Source: Iodobacter ciconiae | GTDB lineage: Bacteria; Pseudomonadota; Gammaproteobacteria; Burkholderiales; Chitinibacteraceae | Assembly (NCBI RefSeq): GCF_003952345.1 | Contig: NZ_CP034433.1 | Coordinates: 620,001 to 684,000, forward strand | Direction: 5' to 3' | DNA length: 64,000 nucleotides | Shown: one piece after another, positions 1-8,196 of the stretch | How positions within the stretch are numbered: position 1 is the first letter of the stretch | How the letters are laid out: each line of letters begins with the position of its first letter | Made by a program: the position numbers and the translations under genes | Notes under the pieces: model-generated | What the model was told of the DNA's origin: nothing | Seen by the model: only the letters and a program-made list of their open reading frames with translations | Database searches by the model: none

Positions 1-1017
1 GGTGCGGCCACCGGCTTTGAGCATGCGTAAAATCAGCGCGAGAAACAGCAATTCTGATTTTTCGGTAGGGCCTTTAACTTTGCCGCCTTCATCGTCGGTA
101 TCAGATTTTTTGGTTTTCGCAGCCTTAGGATTTTTCCCCAAGGCGCGAAGCAAATCATCGGCGACGATGTCAAAATCGACCGAACCCTTAAAGGGTGGAT
201 TCGCCAAAATCAGGCTGTAGGCTTCGCTGATATTGTCACTACCATGATCTTGCAAGCTATCGCGATAATGCACGGTCGGGTTTTCAATGCCGTGCAACAG
301 CATATTCATCGCGCCAATGCGCAGCATGTGGCGATCGAAATCAAAACCGCTAAACATGGTGCTATTAAAATGCTGGCGGTTTTTGGCTTGGCTCAGCTCT
401 TTGGCGTGATGTTGATTCACATAATCGACCGAGGCCATCAAAAAGCCGCAGGTACCCGATGCCGGATCGCAAATGGTGTCGTTAATTTTAGGCTGCATCA
501 GCTCGACCATCATGCTGATGATATTGCGCGGCGTACGGAACTGACCGTTAACACCCGATTGCTGCAATTTGCTCAACAGGTATTCGTATAAATCACCCTT
601 GGTGTCTTTATCGCTCATGTCGATGCCATTGAGCAATTGCACCACTTGGTCGAGCAATTTGGCCGATGGGATCATAAAGATCGCATCTTTCATGTGCTCG
701 GCAAAGCTGCCTTGGCTTTGCAGCGTTTTAATTTTGGGGAAAACTTTGTTCTGCACGATGTCGAGCATGGCATCGGGGTCTTTGTCTTTAAAGTAAGACC
801 AGCGCAGTTCTTGCTCATCGGCAGCAAAAGTGGGGTTAATCAGCGGCTCACCGATGGTTTTGGCCTTGAGTTCAGCGGTGCGTTGCAATTCATCCAGTCG
901 ACGAATAAACAGCAGGTAAGAGATTTGCTCAATCACCGAGATCGGATTGGCGACACCGCCAGTCCAGAACATTTCCCATACTTGGTCTACTTGATTACGA
1001 ATTTTGCCGGTTAACAT
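1..1017 (-). CDS. hsdM: Type I restriction-modification DNA methyltransferase subunit (HsdM), 3' end outside window
   Basis: Translation from the ATG at 1015-1017 gives an open frame that runs off the left edge. The N-terminal helical domain of N6_N4_Mtase type (about residues 1-150, starting MLTGKIRNQVDQVWEMFW) precedes the SAM-binding motif DPASGTCGFLM near residue 185 and the catalytic NPPF motif near residue 270. These are the hallmarks of HsdM, which methylates adenine with HsdS and forms the restriction complex with HsdR. The start has a good ribosome site (AAGGAAAATAG just upstream). The only gene immediately upstream is the sigma54 activator at 1122-2672, with a sigma54-type promoter in the gap. 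HsdS and HsdR would lie to the left, outside the window. Confidence 0.93.
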   Translation of the reverse strand, partial: MLTGKIRNQVDQVWEMFWTGGVANPISVIEQISYLLFIRRLDELQRTAELKAKTIGEPLINPTFAADEQELRWSYFKDKDPDAMLDIVQNKVFPKIKTLQSQGSFAEHMKDAIFMIPSAKLLDQVVQLLNGIDMSDKDTKGDLYEYLLSKLQQSGVNGQFRTPRNIISMMVELMQPKINDTICDPASGTCGFLMASVDYVNQHHAKELSQAKNRQHFNSTMFSGFDFDRHMLRIGAMNMLLHGIENPTVHYRDSLQDHGSDNISEAYSLILANPPFKGSVDFDIVADDLLRALGKNPKAAKTKKSDTDDEGGKVKGPTEKSELLFLALILRMLKAGGRT

Positions 1018-1099
1018 CTATTTTCCTTTACTACGTATTGCGTGATGCTGGAGCGGTGAGATGCTCAGCGTATGTATTTTGTTGCGATGGCTGCATAGT

Positions 1100-1115
1100 A
1101 GCGAAAAGCATGCCA
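1100..1115 (-). promoter_or_regulatory. Putative sigma54 (-24/-12) promoter of hsdM
   Basis: On the minus strand this reads TGGCATG-CTTT-TCGCT. The consensus is TGGCACG-N4-TTGCW, so the GG and GC elements are present with exact spacing and there are only two mismatches. It lies seven bases beyond the regulator stop codon and about 80 bases before the hsdM start. Its position directly behind a sigma54 activator gene supports it. Transcription would start near 1090. Confidence 0.6.
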
Positions 1116-1121
1116 GCAGCT

Positions 1122-2672
1122 TTATTCAGCTTGCTCGCCGCTGGAAATGCCTAGTTTTTCCATACGATTGCTGAGTGTTTGGTAGTTGCTAATGTTTAAG
1201 TATTCAGCGGCTTGTTTCTTTTTACCGGCAGACTTTTTGATGGCCCGCTGCAGGTAATGGCGCTCGACTTGGTCTAAAAGTGCTTGCAGATCAAAGCCTT
1301 TGTGTAGCGGCTGATCAAGAATCTGATTTGTGCTCGCAGGCATTTGCAGCAGGTTGCGGCTGATATCGGCAGCCGTTATTTCTGCTTGCCGTGACCAGAT
1401 CGCCGCGCGCAATAGGGTGTGGTAAAGCTCGCGCACATTGCCCGGCCATGAATGGCTTAGCAGAATATTTTTTGCGCCAACAGAAATTATTTTATTTTGC
1501 CACTCAGGCAAATCGCGGCTGTCGTTGTTAATTCGGGCAAGGCTGTGCTCAATCAATAGTTCTATATCTTCAGAACGATCGCGCAGCGGTGGTAAATGGA
1601 TAATGCCTACTGCCAAGCGATGAAACAGGTCTTCACGGAAGCGCCCGGCGGCCACCTCCGCCATCAAATCCCGATGCGTGGCGGCGATGATGCGCACATC
1701 CACTTTGATTGGATTCGTTTCGCCAACAGGCGTGATTTGGCCTTCTTGCAAAGCGCGTAATAAACGCACTTGGGCATCAAGGGGTAAATCACCGATTTCG
1801 TCTAAAAATAGCGTGCCACCATCCGCCTCACGAAAATGGCCTTTACGTGCAGAATCTGCCCCCGTAAACGCGCCTTTTTTGTGGCCAAATAATTCTGAAT
1901 TAACCAATTCTTTAGGAATGGCACCACAATTCACGGCAATAAAAGCCTGCGCTTTGCGGCGGCTGGCTTCATGAATTGCGGTCGCAAACAGCTCTTTACC
2001 CGTACCGGTTTCGCCCAAAATTAAAATGGGCACATTATGTATGGCAACACGGCGAGAGAGATCAATTTGCTCTTGCATCATGGCACTGCAATGGATGATT
2101 TTGGCAAATTCAGGGGCATGGCTGAGCGGCGCAGCCGCCAGTCGCTCGATTCGCTGATCGCTGCGCTGTAAAAATTCAGGCAGAAAATCACTGGCCAGAT
2201 CAAAGGGAAAATCGACTTTTTCGATACCAAAAGTGACCGTGCCATCATCCAGCTTACTTTGCAATGATTGAATCAAAGACGCAGGAAAGCGCGTTTTGGC
2301 CAGCATAATCCAAATCACCGCCATCGCTGGTGTGCCTGGGCTGAGGTGAAAAGTGAGCTCGATATTGTCTTTAGGAAGTTTTAATTCGGTTAAAAACTGG
2401 CTGACTTGCAGGTAAATATCAGCGTAATGGGTTGGGCCAGCTAAGTGAACGTCTTGTAGATTAACCGCTACATAGCCTGTTTTTTGCTCTAACCAATCGC
2501 AAAACTGCACGCTGCGCTCATGCGGATAATTAGTGAGTAGATGAATGCAATCGTATTTGACGCTGCTATCCATCAGCGCATTGGCAACCGGGCCTACGCC
2601 ATCGCGCAATGTACCTTCTGCTGCTTTGTGATCAGTCTCGCCAATCCAAGAAATAAGCCATTTTTTCTGCAT
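1122..2672 (-). CDS. Sigma54-dependent activator with CARF-like N-terminal sensor (RtcR-like bEBP)
   Basis: The 516-residue protein has a sensor domain at about 1-180, an AAA+ sigma54-interaction domain at about 190-430 and a Fis-type helix-turn-helix at about 470-512. The AAA+ part shows Walker A GETGTGKE (220-227), the sigma54-contacting GAFTGA (267-272) and Walker B GTLFLDEIGD (286-295). The sensor contains HLSPGTPAMAVIWIM (109-123), resembling the [S/T]-G-G-T-x-x-M loop of CARF domains, which bind cyclic oligonucleotides or RNA ends. The RNA-repair regulator RtcR has the same architecture, but the N-terminal sequence is not obviously RtcR itself. The gene ends 104 bases before hsdM, with a sigma54 site between. 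I infer that it activates the RM operon in response to a nucleotide signal. The ligand is unknown. Confidence 0.85.
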   Translation of the reverse strand: MQKKWLISWIGETDHKAAEGTLRDGVGPVANALMDSSVKYDCIHLLTNYPHERSVQFCDWLEQKTGYVAVNLQDVHLAGPTHYADIYLQVSQFLTELKLPKDNIELTFHLSPGTPAMAVIWIMLAKTRFPASLIQSLQSKLDDGTVTFGIEKVDFPFDLASDFLPEFLQRSDQRIERLAAAPLSHAPEFAKIIHCSAMMQEQIDLSRRVAIHNVPILILGETGTGKELFATAIHEASRRKAQAFIAVNCGAIPKELVNSELFGHKKGAFTGADSARKGHFREADGGTLFLDEIGDLPLDAQVRLLRALQEGQITPVGETNPIKVDVRIIAATHRDLMAEVAAGRFREDLFHRLAVGIIHLPPLRDRSEDIELLIEHSLARINNDSRDLPEWQNKIISVGAKNILLSHSWPGNVRELYHTLLRAAIWSRQAEITAADISRNLLQMPASTNQILDQPLHKGFDLQALLDQVERHYLQRAIKKSAGKKKQAAEYLNISNYQTLSNRMEKLGISSGEQAE

Positions 2673-2853
2673 GGCTCATTTTACCCTAAGGGCAGTGTAA
2701 GGATAATTAAATTTATCTTTTGAAGCCCCCCCTACACATAACTCAACCCAAGAAAGGATTACTAAAGAGCGATGCAGACCCCCTATGTCAGGATAGTTGA
2801 GATACTCCCTCCCCATCCCCACACTTCATCTAAAATCCACTGACTGCCAAAAT

Positions 2854-3996
2854 TCATACTGTATCTGCGCATTCAATTACACGTGGCCTTCCTAATGTTT
2901 TAACCTCGCGATACTTTGGAATTTCTCCACGTCCAAATGTTCTGAACTTTGGCATATTCTCTGGGATTTGCAGTCTGATCAGCTCATCGATTTTTGTCAG
3001 GTAACTCACCACATAACGCATCAAATTCTTTCGCATCCCTACGTCCGAATAATGAATCATGCCAACAGCTAAACGCTCTAGCTGCTTGAGCACATCAGTA
3101 TTTTTATTGCTGTTGTGATACGAACCATATCCACCTACAATTTTCTTACTCCAATACTGCCCAACCATGTCCGCATAATTAATACCCTGCTGCACCTTAT
3201 TACCGTTAAAGAACAATATGCAATGGCAATGAAATCCCATTATTTTTCCATACTCGATACGCCAGACATACCCAACGCAATGCTCAAATAGACTGTTGTT
3301 CCGTCTGTTGTTTAAAAAAGTGTCTAAGTGTCGCTTGCACAAAGCAGCGTCATACCTAGCGTGGTAATCCTCTTTAAAATTAAGATCTAGCCGTACAACT
3401 AATAAACGGCTATAGCGGGAGAATAAGTAATCAACATACTTCATCGTTCCAGTGAAATTTTCTGAGTACATACCCGACCAAATACTGGCCTCTTTTTTAA
3501 ACCCTTTATCATCTGCCTTTTTACGTATTTTTAATAATGCACGATTAAAGTGTTCACCAGCACAATGACCATCGGACATAACACAGAATGGTGGTACATG
3601 ACGCCATTCCTGGCCATCGATGATATTGAGCAGTAACCGAACAAAAGGACTAATTTCTTGATTAGGGAACTGTATCTGAAGCTGCGGTAAACTTGGTAAG
3701 CATGAGAGCTGTGCCATTAAACGGCCTAAGCTCTTGGGGCGTATCTGCAGGCGCCCCATTTTATTCGTATTAATATCAAACCCTAATTCATTCGATGATA
3801 ATATTCTTTGGCATAGACTCTCAATATGACAAAGCTGATCTAGCTCATTGGCATCGTTTGCTGCACTCAGCTCACTTTCGTCATGAACTAGTTTCTTCAT
3901 ATCAATAACTGATTTCCCATTTTCATTGCAATCAATAGATTCAATAGCATAAAAATGCTCAGAATACTTATTGCTTAATCCCATTTTAAGCTCCAA
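2854..3996 (-). CDS. Inovirus Gp2/YfjJ-like replication-associated protein
   Basis: This 380-residue protein resembles the inovirus-type Gp2 family (YagK/YfjJ C-terminal domain) of cryptic prophages and satellites. The segment GFHCHCILFF (about residues 255-264) resembles the metal-binding HUH-like strand of rolling-circle initiators. The C-terminal stretch with YWSKKIVGGYGSYHN and LMRYVVSYLTKID is also typical. Its order after an AlpA-like and a DUF3987 protein matches alpA-yfjI-yfjJ of E. coli CP4-57. It probably acts in replication of the element; catalytic activity cannot be judged from sequence alone. A hairpin lies just upstream of the start codon. Confidence 0.75.
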   Translation of the reverse strand: MELKMGLSNKYSEHFYAIESIDCNENGKSVIDMKKLVHDESELSAANDANELDQLCHIESLCQRILSSNELGFDINTNKMGRLQIRPKSLGRLMAQLSCLPSLPQLQIQFPNQEISPFVRLLLNIIDGQEWRHVPPFCVMSDGHCAGEHFNRALLKIRKKADDKGFKKEASIWSGMYSENFTGTMKYVDYLFSRYSRLLVVRLDLNFKEDYHARYDAALCKRHLDTFLNNRRNNSLFEHCVGYVWRIEYGKIMGFHCHCILFFNGNKVQQGINYADMVGQYWSKKIVGGYGSYHNSNKNTDVLKQLERLAVGMIHYSDVGMRKNLMRYVVSYLTKIDELIRLQIPENMPKFRTFGRGEIPKYREVKTLGRPRVIECADTV

Positions 3997-4003
3997 ATAA
4001 AAT

Positions 4004-4030
4004 GTGGCCTTATTTTAAGGATAAGGCCAC
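4004..4030 (-). promoter_or_regulatory. Perfect hairpin in the leader of the YfjJ-like gene
   Basis: Nine-base perfect arms (GTGGCCTTA / TAAGGCCAC) surround a nine-base loop, eight bases before the start codon of the downstream gene. On the minus strand an AT-rich stretch follows. It could be an attenuator, a weak terminator after the DUF3987 gene or a protein-binding operator. The loop shares TTTTAAGGATAA with the palindrome at 4133-4150. Confidence 0.5.
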
Positions 4031-4132
4031 ATCTAGTTACGCTTCATTACTTACAGCTCATTTGCTATTAATCTAAAATATATTGAAATAGATAACAAAT
4101 AGAACCGTAAATGCATTACAACAAAAAAACAC

Positions 4133-4150
4133 CATTTTAAGGATAAAATG
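4133..4150. repeat. Palindrome sharing a core with the hairpin at 4004-4030
   Basis: CATTTTA-AGGA-TAAAATG is a seven-base-arm palindrome in the AT-rich gap between two genes. The shared TTTTAAGGATAA core suggests repeated sites for one protein, for example an operator or a replication-initiator site. This is inference. Confidence 0.4.
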
Positions 4151-4242
4151 TTGATTAAATATTGTAAAAATTAAAGAGAAAATTAAAATAAAGTGTACGT
4201 AGTTAATCATAGATTGACACAGCAATAATTCACTACATCTAT

Positions 4243-5727
4243 TTAAATTAAAATTGCACGTACATGAGTTATATTTTTATATTCACGAATTTCAACCAGC
4301 CCTGAGTTTTCTAAGTACTCTAGCGCCAAGTCAAGCCTATTTTTTGGCCTTAATGCCTTCGGACCATTTTGCATTAACCATACTTTTCGTAAACCAAAAA
4401 AATCTTGCTTATTCTTAATTACCTCAAGTAAATCTCTAGACTCAAGCTCAATACCTACTTTATTATAGTTAATCTCAGATTCAAAAATTAAAGAATATGC
4501 ATCAGCATGATAACTTATTACCTCCACGGCCGACTCCATAACCGAGGAATTTATCTCTTCTGCATCCGGATTTTCCAGCATCATCATTAATGCTGCTACT
4601 TTTATGGTGTGTTGCGGAACTCTATTAATAAAGTCAGTACATTTCTCATATTCACCACCATACCTAGTAGAGTCATGGCACTTGGTATTCAACTGACTTA
4701 AAACTCTCATAGCGTCAGCAGTGATTCCAATTTGTATTACCCTATCTAAATGAAATTTTTCTGCAATACGCATGATTCTAAATTCAAACTCTTCAAAATA
4801 CTTCTGGCTCAACTTCTTGCCTATGTTTTTTTTATTGCAACCACTAACGTTAGAGTATGAAAAAAGTAATCTAGAGCTAAAACCGCTTTCCCGCATGACT
4901 TTGCCATTTGTTCGAATAAGACTAGCTAGTAGTGAGTTTTGAATCGATAGGTTAAAATTTAGCCTAAATGATTTCAACACCTCTCGACCTTTCGTTACCC
5001 CAATAGAACAGTAGTCCCCACCATCTATCATGGTATTGGCTAAATCACAGCTTGGTAAAATTTTATATTTCAAAACATTAAATGCCTCATCATTGGCAAC
5101 AATAGCCGATCTACCATATTTAATCATACCGCCAATTAATGCAGCAAGATTGCATGAGTGGTATATGATTTGAATATCCGCCCCTTCTTTTGGTTTATTT
5201 TCCAATAAAAACTTCATCTCACTTAGAAGTTCTTTTTTTGTGGCCTCATCATTTTTCCTATCCATTTCTTTAGAGATTATCTTTTTCTTACACTTCCACA
5301 ACTCTTTCTCAATGTACAATTCATTCTTTTCCTTCTCAGCATTGTCTTTAAGCATATTTTCGAACTTTTTTATCGGCTCAAGACATTTTAGTAATACTCT
5401 AGTCTTGCCAGTACCGGTCATTTGAGCATTAAGCATTGCTATAACAACATTAATATCATTCTCACCATAACCTGTTACTCGAAGATTTCCTTGAAGAGCT
5501 GCAGCTATGGATGTAAGAATGCCCTGCGCAACAGCACTAGTCGGAACTCCTAAATTAAAGGCTACTTCATTAAGTAACTTCCTACCAAAGTCCGGCCAGT
5601 ATTCAACTGGATATTCACATAGTGTATTTTTATCCGCATATTCTTGCCGTTTTTTTTCTTGCTTCTCTCTAGCCCTTCGTGCATCTTCTTCTGTATAAAA
5701 TCTATTTTTCATAGTAGATTCAATCAT
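4243..5727 (-). CDS. DUF3987 (YfjI-like) primase/helicase-type protein
   Basis: This 494-residue protein matches the DUF3987 family found in phage satellites and cryptic prophages. A P-loop-like segment (TGTGKTRVLLK, about residues 111-121) lies after the conserved N-terminal PVEYWPDFGRKLLNEVA region. The middle part with DEAFNVL (about 218) fits a Walker B-like strand. The family is associated with replication functions. An in-frame internal ATG (MKNRF, five codons in) is an alternative start. The gene is AT-rich compared with the plus-strand genes to the right. It sits between AlpA and the YfjJ-like gene on the same strand, as in CP4-57. Confidence 0.75.
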   Translation of the reverse strand: MIESTMKNRFYTEEDARRAREKQEKKRQEYADKNTLCEYPVEYWPDFGRKLLNEVAFNLGVPTSAVAQGILTSIAAALQGNLRVTGYGENDINVVIAMLNAQMTGTGKTRVLLKCLEPIKKFENMLKDNAEKEKNELYIEKELWKCKKKIISKEMDRKNDEATKKELLSEMKFLLENKPKEGADIQIIYHSCNLAALIGGMIKYGRSAIVANDEAFNVLKYKILPSCDLANTMIDGGDYCSIGVTKGREVLKSFRLNFNLSIQNSLLASLIRTNGKVMRESGFSSRLLFSYSNVSGCNKKNIGKKLSQKYFEEFEFRIMRIAEKFHLDRVIQIGITADAMRVLSQLNTKCHDSTRYGGEYEKCTDFINRVPQHTIKVAALMMMLENPDAEEINSSVMESAVEVISYHADAYSLIFESEINYNKVGIELESRDLLEVIKNKQDFFGLRKVWLMQNGPKALRPKNRLDLALEYLENSGLVEIREYKNITHVRAILI

Positions 5728-5858
5728 TTAATTTGCCTCTCACTTTATTAAAGTATTAACTGATATTTTTGAATTGTTATTTAGCAACCGTTGACAAACA
5801 ATTCACTGGCAACAGTCGCTCTTTTTAACTTTTTCAACTTTACAAAACGTCACTTAAT

Positions 5859-6074
5859 TTACGGGCCTACCAATGAAGCAATCCAATTGTTTATTTCTGA
5901 CTCAATAAAGCCAATTGCTCTGGCCCCAATTTGAATCTTCTTAGGGAAAAATGGATCGTAGTATTTACTGTGTTTATCCATCTTCGAGTAAATCGATGAG
6001 CGCGACAGACCTGTGCGTGCAAGTACATCAGGTAGCCGAAGAATCGTATTTGGAGGCGAATTGAGTTCAGACAT
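5859..6074 (-). CDS. AlpA-family transcriptional regulator
   Basis: This 71-residue protein has the MerR/excisionase-type winged helix of AlpA: ILRLPDVLARTGLSRSSIYS, then FPKKIQIGARAIGFIESEIN and WI near the end. AlpA regulators activate excision or integrase genes in P4-like and CP4-57 elements. It overlaps the upstream 213-residue gene by eight bases, so the two are probably co-transcribed. No integrase is adjacent. The nearest P4-type integrase is at 27479-28903, possibly of the same element. Confidence 0.85.
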   Translation of the reverse strand: MSELNSPPNTILRLPDVLARTGLSRSSIYSKMDKHSKYYDPFFPKKIQIGARAIGFIESEINNWIASLVGP

Positions 6075-6708
6075 TGCGCGCTCCTTCTAAAGCAAAGACT
6101 TCAAGATTTAGCACGCAGCCCCACACAGAACGACGAAGCGTTCTCGGTTTTGATGAAATGCTAGCGATCTTCAATTTCCAGACATGAAAATCTGCAACGC
6201 ATAACAAAATAAAGAAGCGTAAGACGCTGATGCATTGAAAAATCAGAGTGAATATATTTATATTTGAGGTTTCAGCTTGAAGGTGCTGAGAGGGGAAGTA
6301 CGAGATTTGCTGCAGAGGAAAAACGGAAGATGCTGCGTAGTAAGCTTGGTTATGTGAATAGGGCTCTCCATCCGAGTCGGAATCTCCGCCAGAAGCAGCT
6401 TTAGCCGAAGAAGATGAAGTGAATTTACGAACACTGCGAGTTATTTTTCTTGCCGAAATGGTTTTAGCACGACTAGGTGTTGTAGCTAACACATAAGTTC
6501 TAGATTTTGAAAGCATGCGTTTCAATTCTGCCAAAGTATTTGTCAACTTGTGCATGATCACTTCACTACTCAAGACAATTTTTGCGTGTGTAGTATTAAG
6601 CCCCAGATTTACTTCACTCAGGCCACACAACAATTGTCCGATTTCCTCCTCTGGTGAGAAGTGCTTGTCGGCATCATTGCCAACTGAACAACTAATGTTA
6701 CTCATCAT
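6067..6708 (-). CDS. Hypothetical protein upstream of alpA
   Basis: I do not recognise this 213-residue protein. Residues 1-75 look helical and acidic or neutral (SPEEEIGQLLCGLSEVNLG). Residues 80-115 are Lys/Arg/Ser-rich with SSSSAKAASGGDSDSD, and residues 150-170 form a hydrophobic stretch (FTLIFQCISVLRFFILLCVA) that could be one membrane segment. The frame overlaps the AlpA start by eight bases, consistent with a real operon gene. The low-complexity second half could be read-through after an ancestral frameshift. The start ATGATG at 6703-6708 is preceded by AAAGGAAAA, a good ribosome site. Confidence 0.5.
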   Translation of the reverse strand: MMSNISCSVGNDADKHFSPEEEIGQLLCGLSEVNLGLNTTHAKIVLSSEVIMHKLTNTLAELKRMLSKSRTYVLATTPSRAKTISARKITRSVRKFTSSSSAKAASGGDSDSDGEPYSHNQAYYAASSVFPLQQISYFPSQHLQAETSNINIFTLIFQCISVLRFFILLCVADFHVWKLKIASISSKPRTLRRSVWGCVLNLEVFALEGARNV

Positions 6709-7121
6709 TTTTCCTTTGAAATTGAGCCCATAAATGAGCCTTAATATAAGAGCACACTTTGAGCTTAGGTATCAAGCGTAATGAATTTCACACCGATTGC
6801 CTGAAGGGCGTGTTTAAAAAAACCCGCGCTTTGCGGCATAAAATACCTATAGCCGCGTTGTTAACGTGCAACAAAGTCATTCTCAGCGTTTTCCACTAAA
6901 TTCTATTTTTATACGAAACTATCTACTGCCACCGCATATATGCCTACTCCTAGATAATCACCCCTGCTATTCCTGCTATCAATAGCAGGAATAGCAGGGG
7001 TATGGCCACCTCAGACGATTAAAAATTCAAAAAAATAGAATTCAAATTTTTATAACAGTCAAAAAAATTTCAAATCTATATCACTCACGTAGAAACACCA
7101 TCGTTTTACCTTTGAATATCT
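6709..7121. other. Intergenic region between two gene blocks, no gene seen
   Basis: The stretch separates the minus-strand satellite-like genes from the plus-strand recombination module. It holds no convincing gene. It is AT-rich toward its right end and contains the 40-base perfect hairpin at 6961-7000. Both transcription units probably have promoters here. Confidence 0.6.
6961..7000. repeat. 40-base near-uninterrupted inverted repeat (18-base arms, 4-base loop)
   Basis: CCCCTGCTATTCCTGCTA is followed by TCAA and then its exact reverse complement. Each arm itself contains TGCTA twice. There is no T-tract on either side, so it is not a classical intrinsic terminator. A replication or single-strand origin, a protein-binding site or a recombination site are possible. 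Confidence 0.7.
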
Positions 7122-7148
7122 AGCCCGAGCTTTGTCTCGGGCTTTTTT
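7122..7148 (+). terminator. Intrinsic terminator-like hairpin in the leader of the DUF932 gene
   Basis: AGCCCGAG / CTCGGGCT arms are followed by TTTTTT. The hairpin ends 18 bases before the DUF932 start codon. Its position directly before a gene rather than after one suggests leader attenuation or a module boundary. Confidence 0.75.
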
Positions 7149-7165
7149 ACGTCTGGAGAAATCAA

Positions 7166-8119
7166 ATGGCACATCTCGTAGAAACAATGGCTTTTGTAGG
7201 CCAAGAGCCCTGGCATGGTTTGGGTAGTAAATTAACTGCACAGCAGCCTTTAGAAATTTGGCAGGCGGAGGCAGGAATGAATTGGTCTATCGATCAAAGT
7301 GACGTGTTATTCAATGTTGCACCTGGCGGCATGCACATACGTTCGCACAGCGATTCAAAGGTGCTGTATCGATCAGATACCTTAGCGCCGCTCTCGGTGG
7401 TCTCTAGTCGCTATAACGTGGTGCAGCCGCATGACGTGCTGCAGTTTTATAACGATCTGGTCAGCGCTGGAGGCTTTGAGCTGGAAACGGCGGGGGTATT
7501 GAAGGGAGGCAAGAAGCTGTGGGCTTTAGCCCGCACTGGTCAAGAGGCGATGCTGAAAGGCAAAGATAACGTTAAAGCTTATCTGCTTCTGGCGACCAGC
7601 TGTGATGGCTCGATGTGCACAACGGCGCAATTTACCTCGGTGCGGGTGGTTTGTAATAACACGCTGCAAATGGCCGTGGGCGATGCTACCGGCGCAGTCA
7701 AGGTGCCACATTCCACTAAGTTTGATCCTAAGGCCATTAAAGAATCGCTTGGTATTGGCTTGTCGTCGTGGGATCTCTTTATTGGCAATATGAAACAGCT
7801 TTCCCAGCGTTCAGTTTCTGAAATTGAAGTGGCTCAATTCTTTGGCGAAGTGCTGAGTGAGCAAGCTTCTGAAGCAGAAGAGCCACAGGTTTCTCGTGCC
7901 ATGCAGCAGGTGATTGCGCTGTATAGCGGTGCGGGGATGGGCTCCTTGCTAACCAGTAGCCGTGGTACAGCCTGGGGCTTACTCAATGCAGTGACGGAGT
8001 TTGTGGATCACCAAAGACGCGCCCGCAATCAAGACTACCGCCTCGATTCCGCATGGTTTGGGCAAGGGGCACAACTCAAGCAAAAAGCCTTAAATACGGC
8101 GCTGGCCCTACTGAACTGA
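7166..8119 (+). CDS. DUF932 phage/plasmid-like protein
   Basis: This 317-residue protein matches the DUF932 / phage-plasmid-like family, with the N-terminal signature MAHLVETMAFVGQEPWHGLG and the conserved CNNTL-like core (VVCNNTLQMA near residue 162). These proteins are common on plasmids, integrative elements and phages next to recombination genes. Their biochemical role is unknown. The start has a GGAG ribosome site (TCTGGAGAAATCAA). The neighbours at 8197-10121 complete a typical three-gene recombination module. Confidence 0.8.
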   Translation: MAHLVETMAFVGQEPWHGLGSKLTAQQPLEIWQAEAGMNWSIDQSDVLFNVAPGGMHIRSHSDSKVLYRSDTLAPLSVVSSRYNVVQPHDVLQFYNDLVSAGGFELETAGVLKGGKKLWALARTGQEAMLKGKDNVKAYLLLATSCDGSMCTTAQFTSVRVVCNNTLQMAVGDATGAVKVPHSTKFDPKAIKESLGIGLSSWDLFIGNMKQLSQRSVSEIEVAQFFGEVLSEQASEAEEPQVSRAMQQVIALYSGAGMGSLLTSSRGTAWGLLNAVTEFVDHQRRARNQDYRLDSAWFGQGAQLKQKALNTALALLN

Positions 8120-8139
8120 ATCCTCTTCTTTACCCCCTC

Positions 8140-8177
8140 ATAAAGCCCTGTCTGGTTGCTAACCGGCAGGGCTTTAT
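8140..8177 (+). terminator. Hairpin between the DUF932 and YqaJ genes
   Basis: Eleven-base arms (ATAAAGCCCTG / CAGGGCTTTAT) form a strong stem with only a short T-run. It lies in the leader of the next gene and is followed by CCGTCTGGAG, the same ribosome-site context as at 7149-7158. Confidence 0.65.
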
Positions 8178-8196
8178 GCCGTCTGGAGTTTGAATC

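Noticed and set aside
2..1014. Plus-strand reading frames over the left edge
   Set aside because: They are antisense to hsdM, whose minus-strand translation has clear methyltransferase motifs.
7059..7241. Minus-strand frame of 60 codons over the DUF932 leader
   Set aside because: It runs through a terminator hairpin and the start of a well-supported gene; no homology is recognised.
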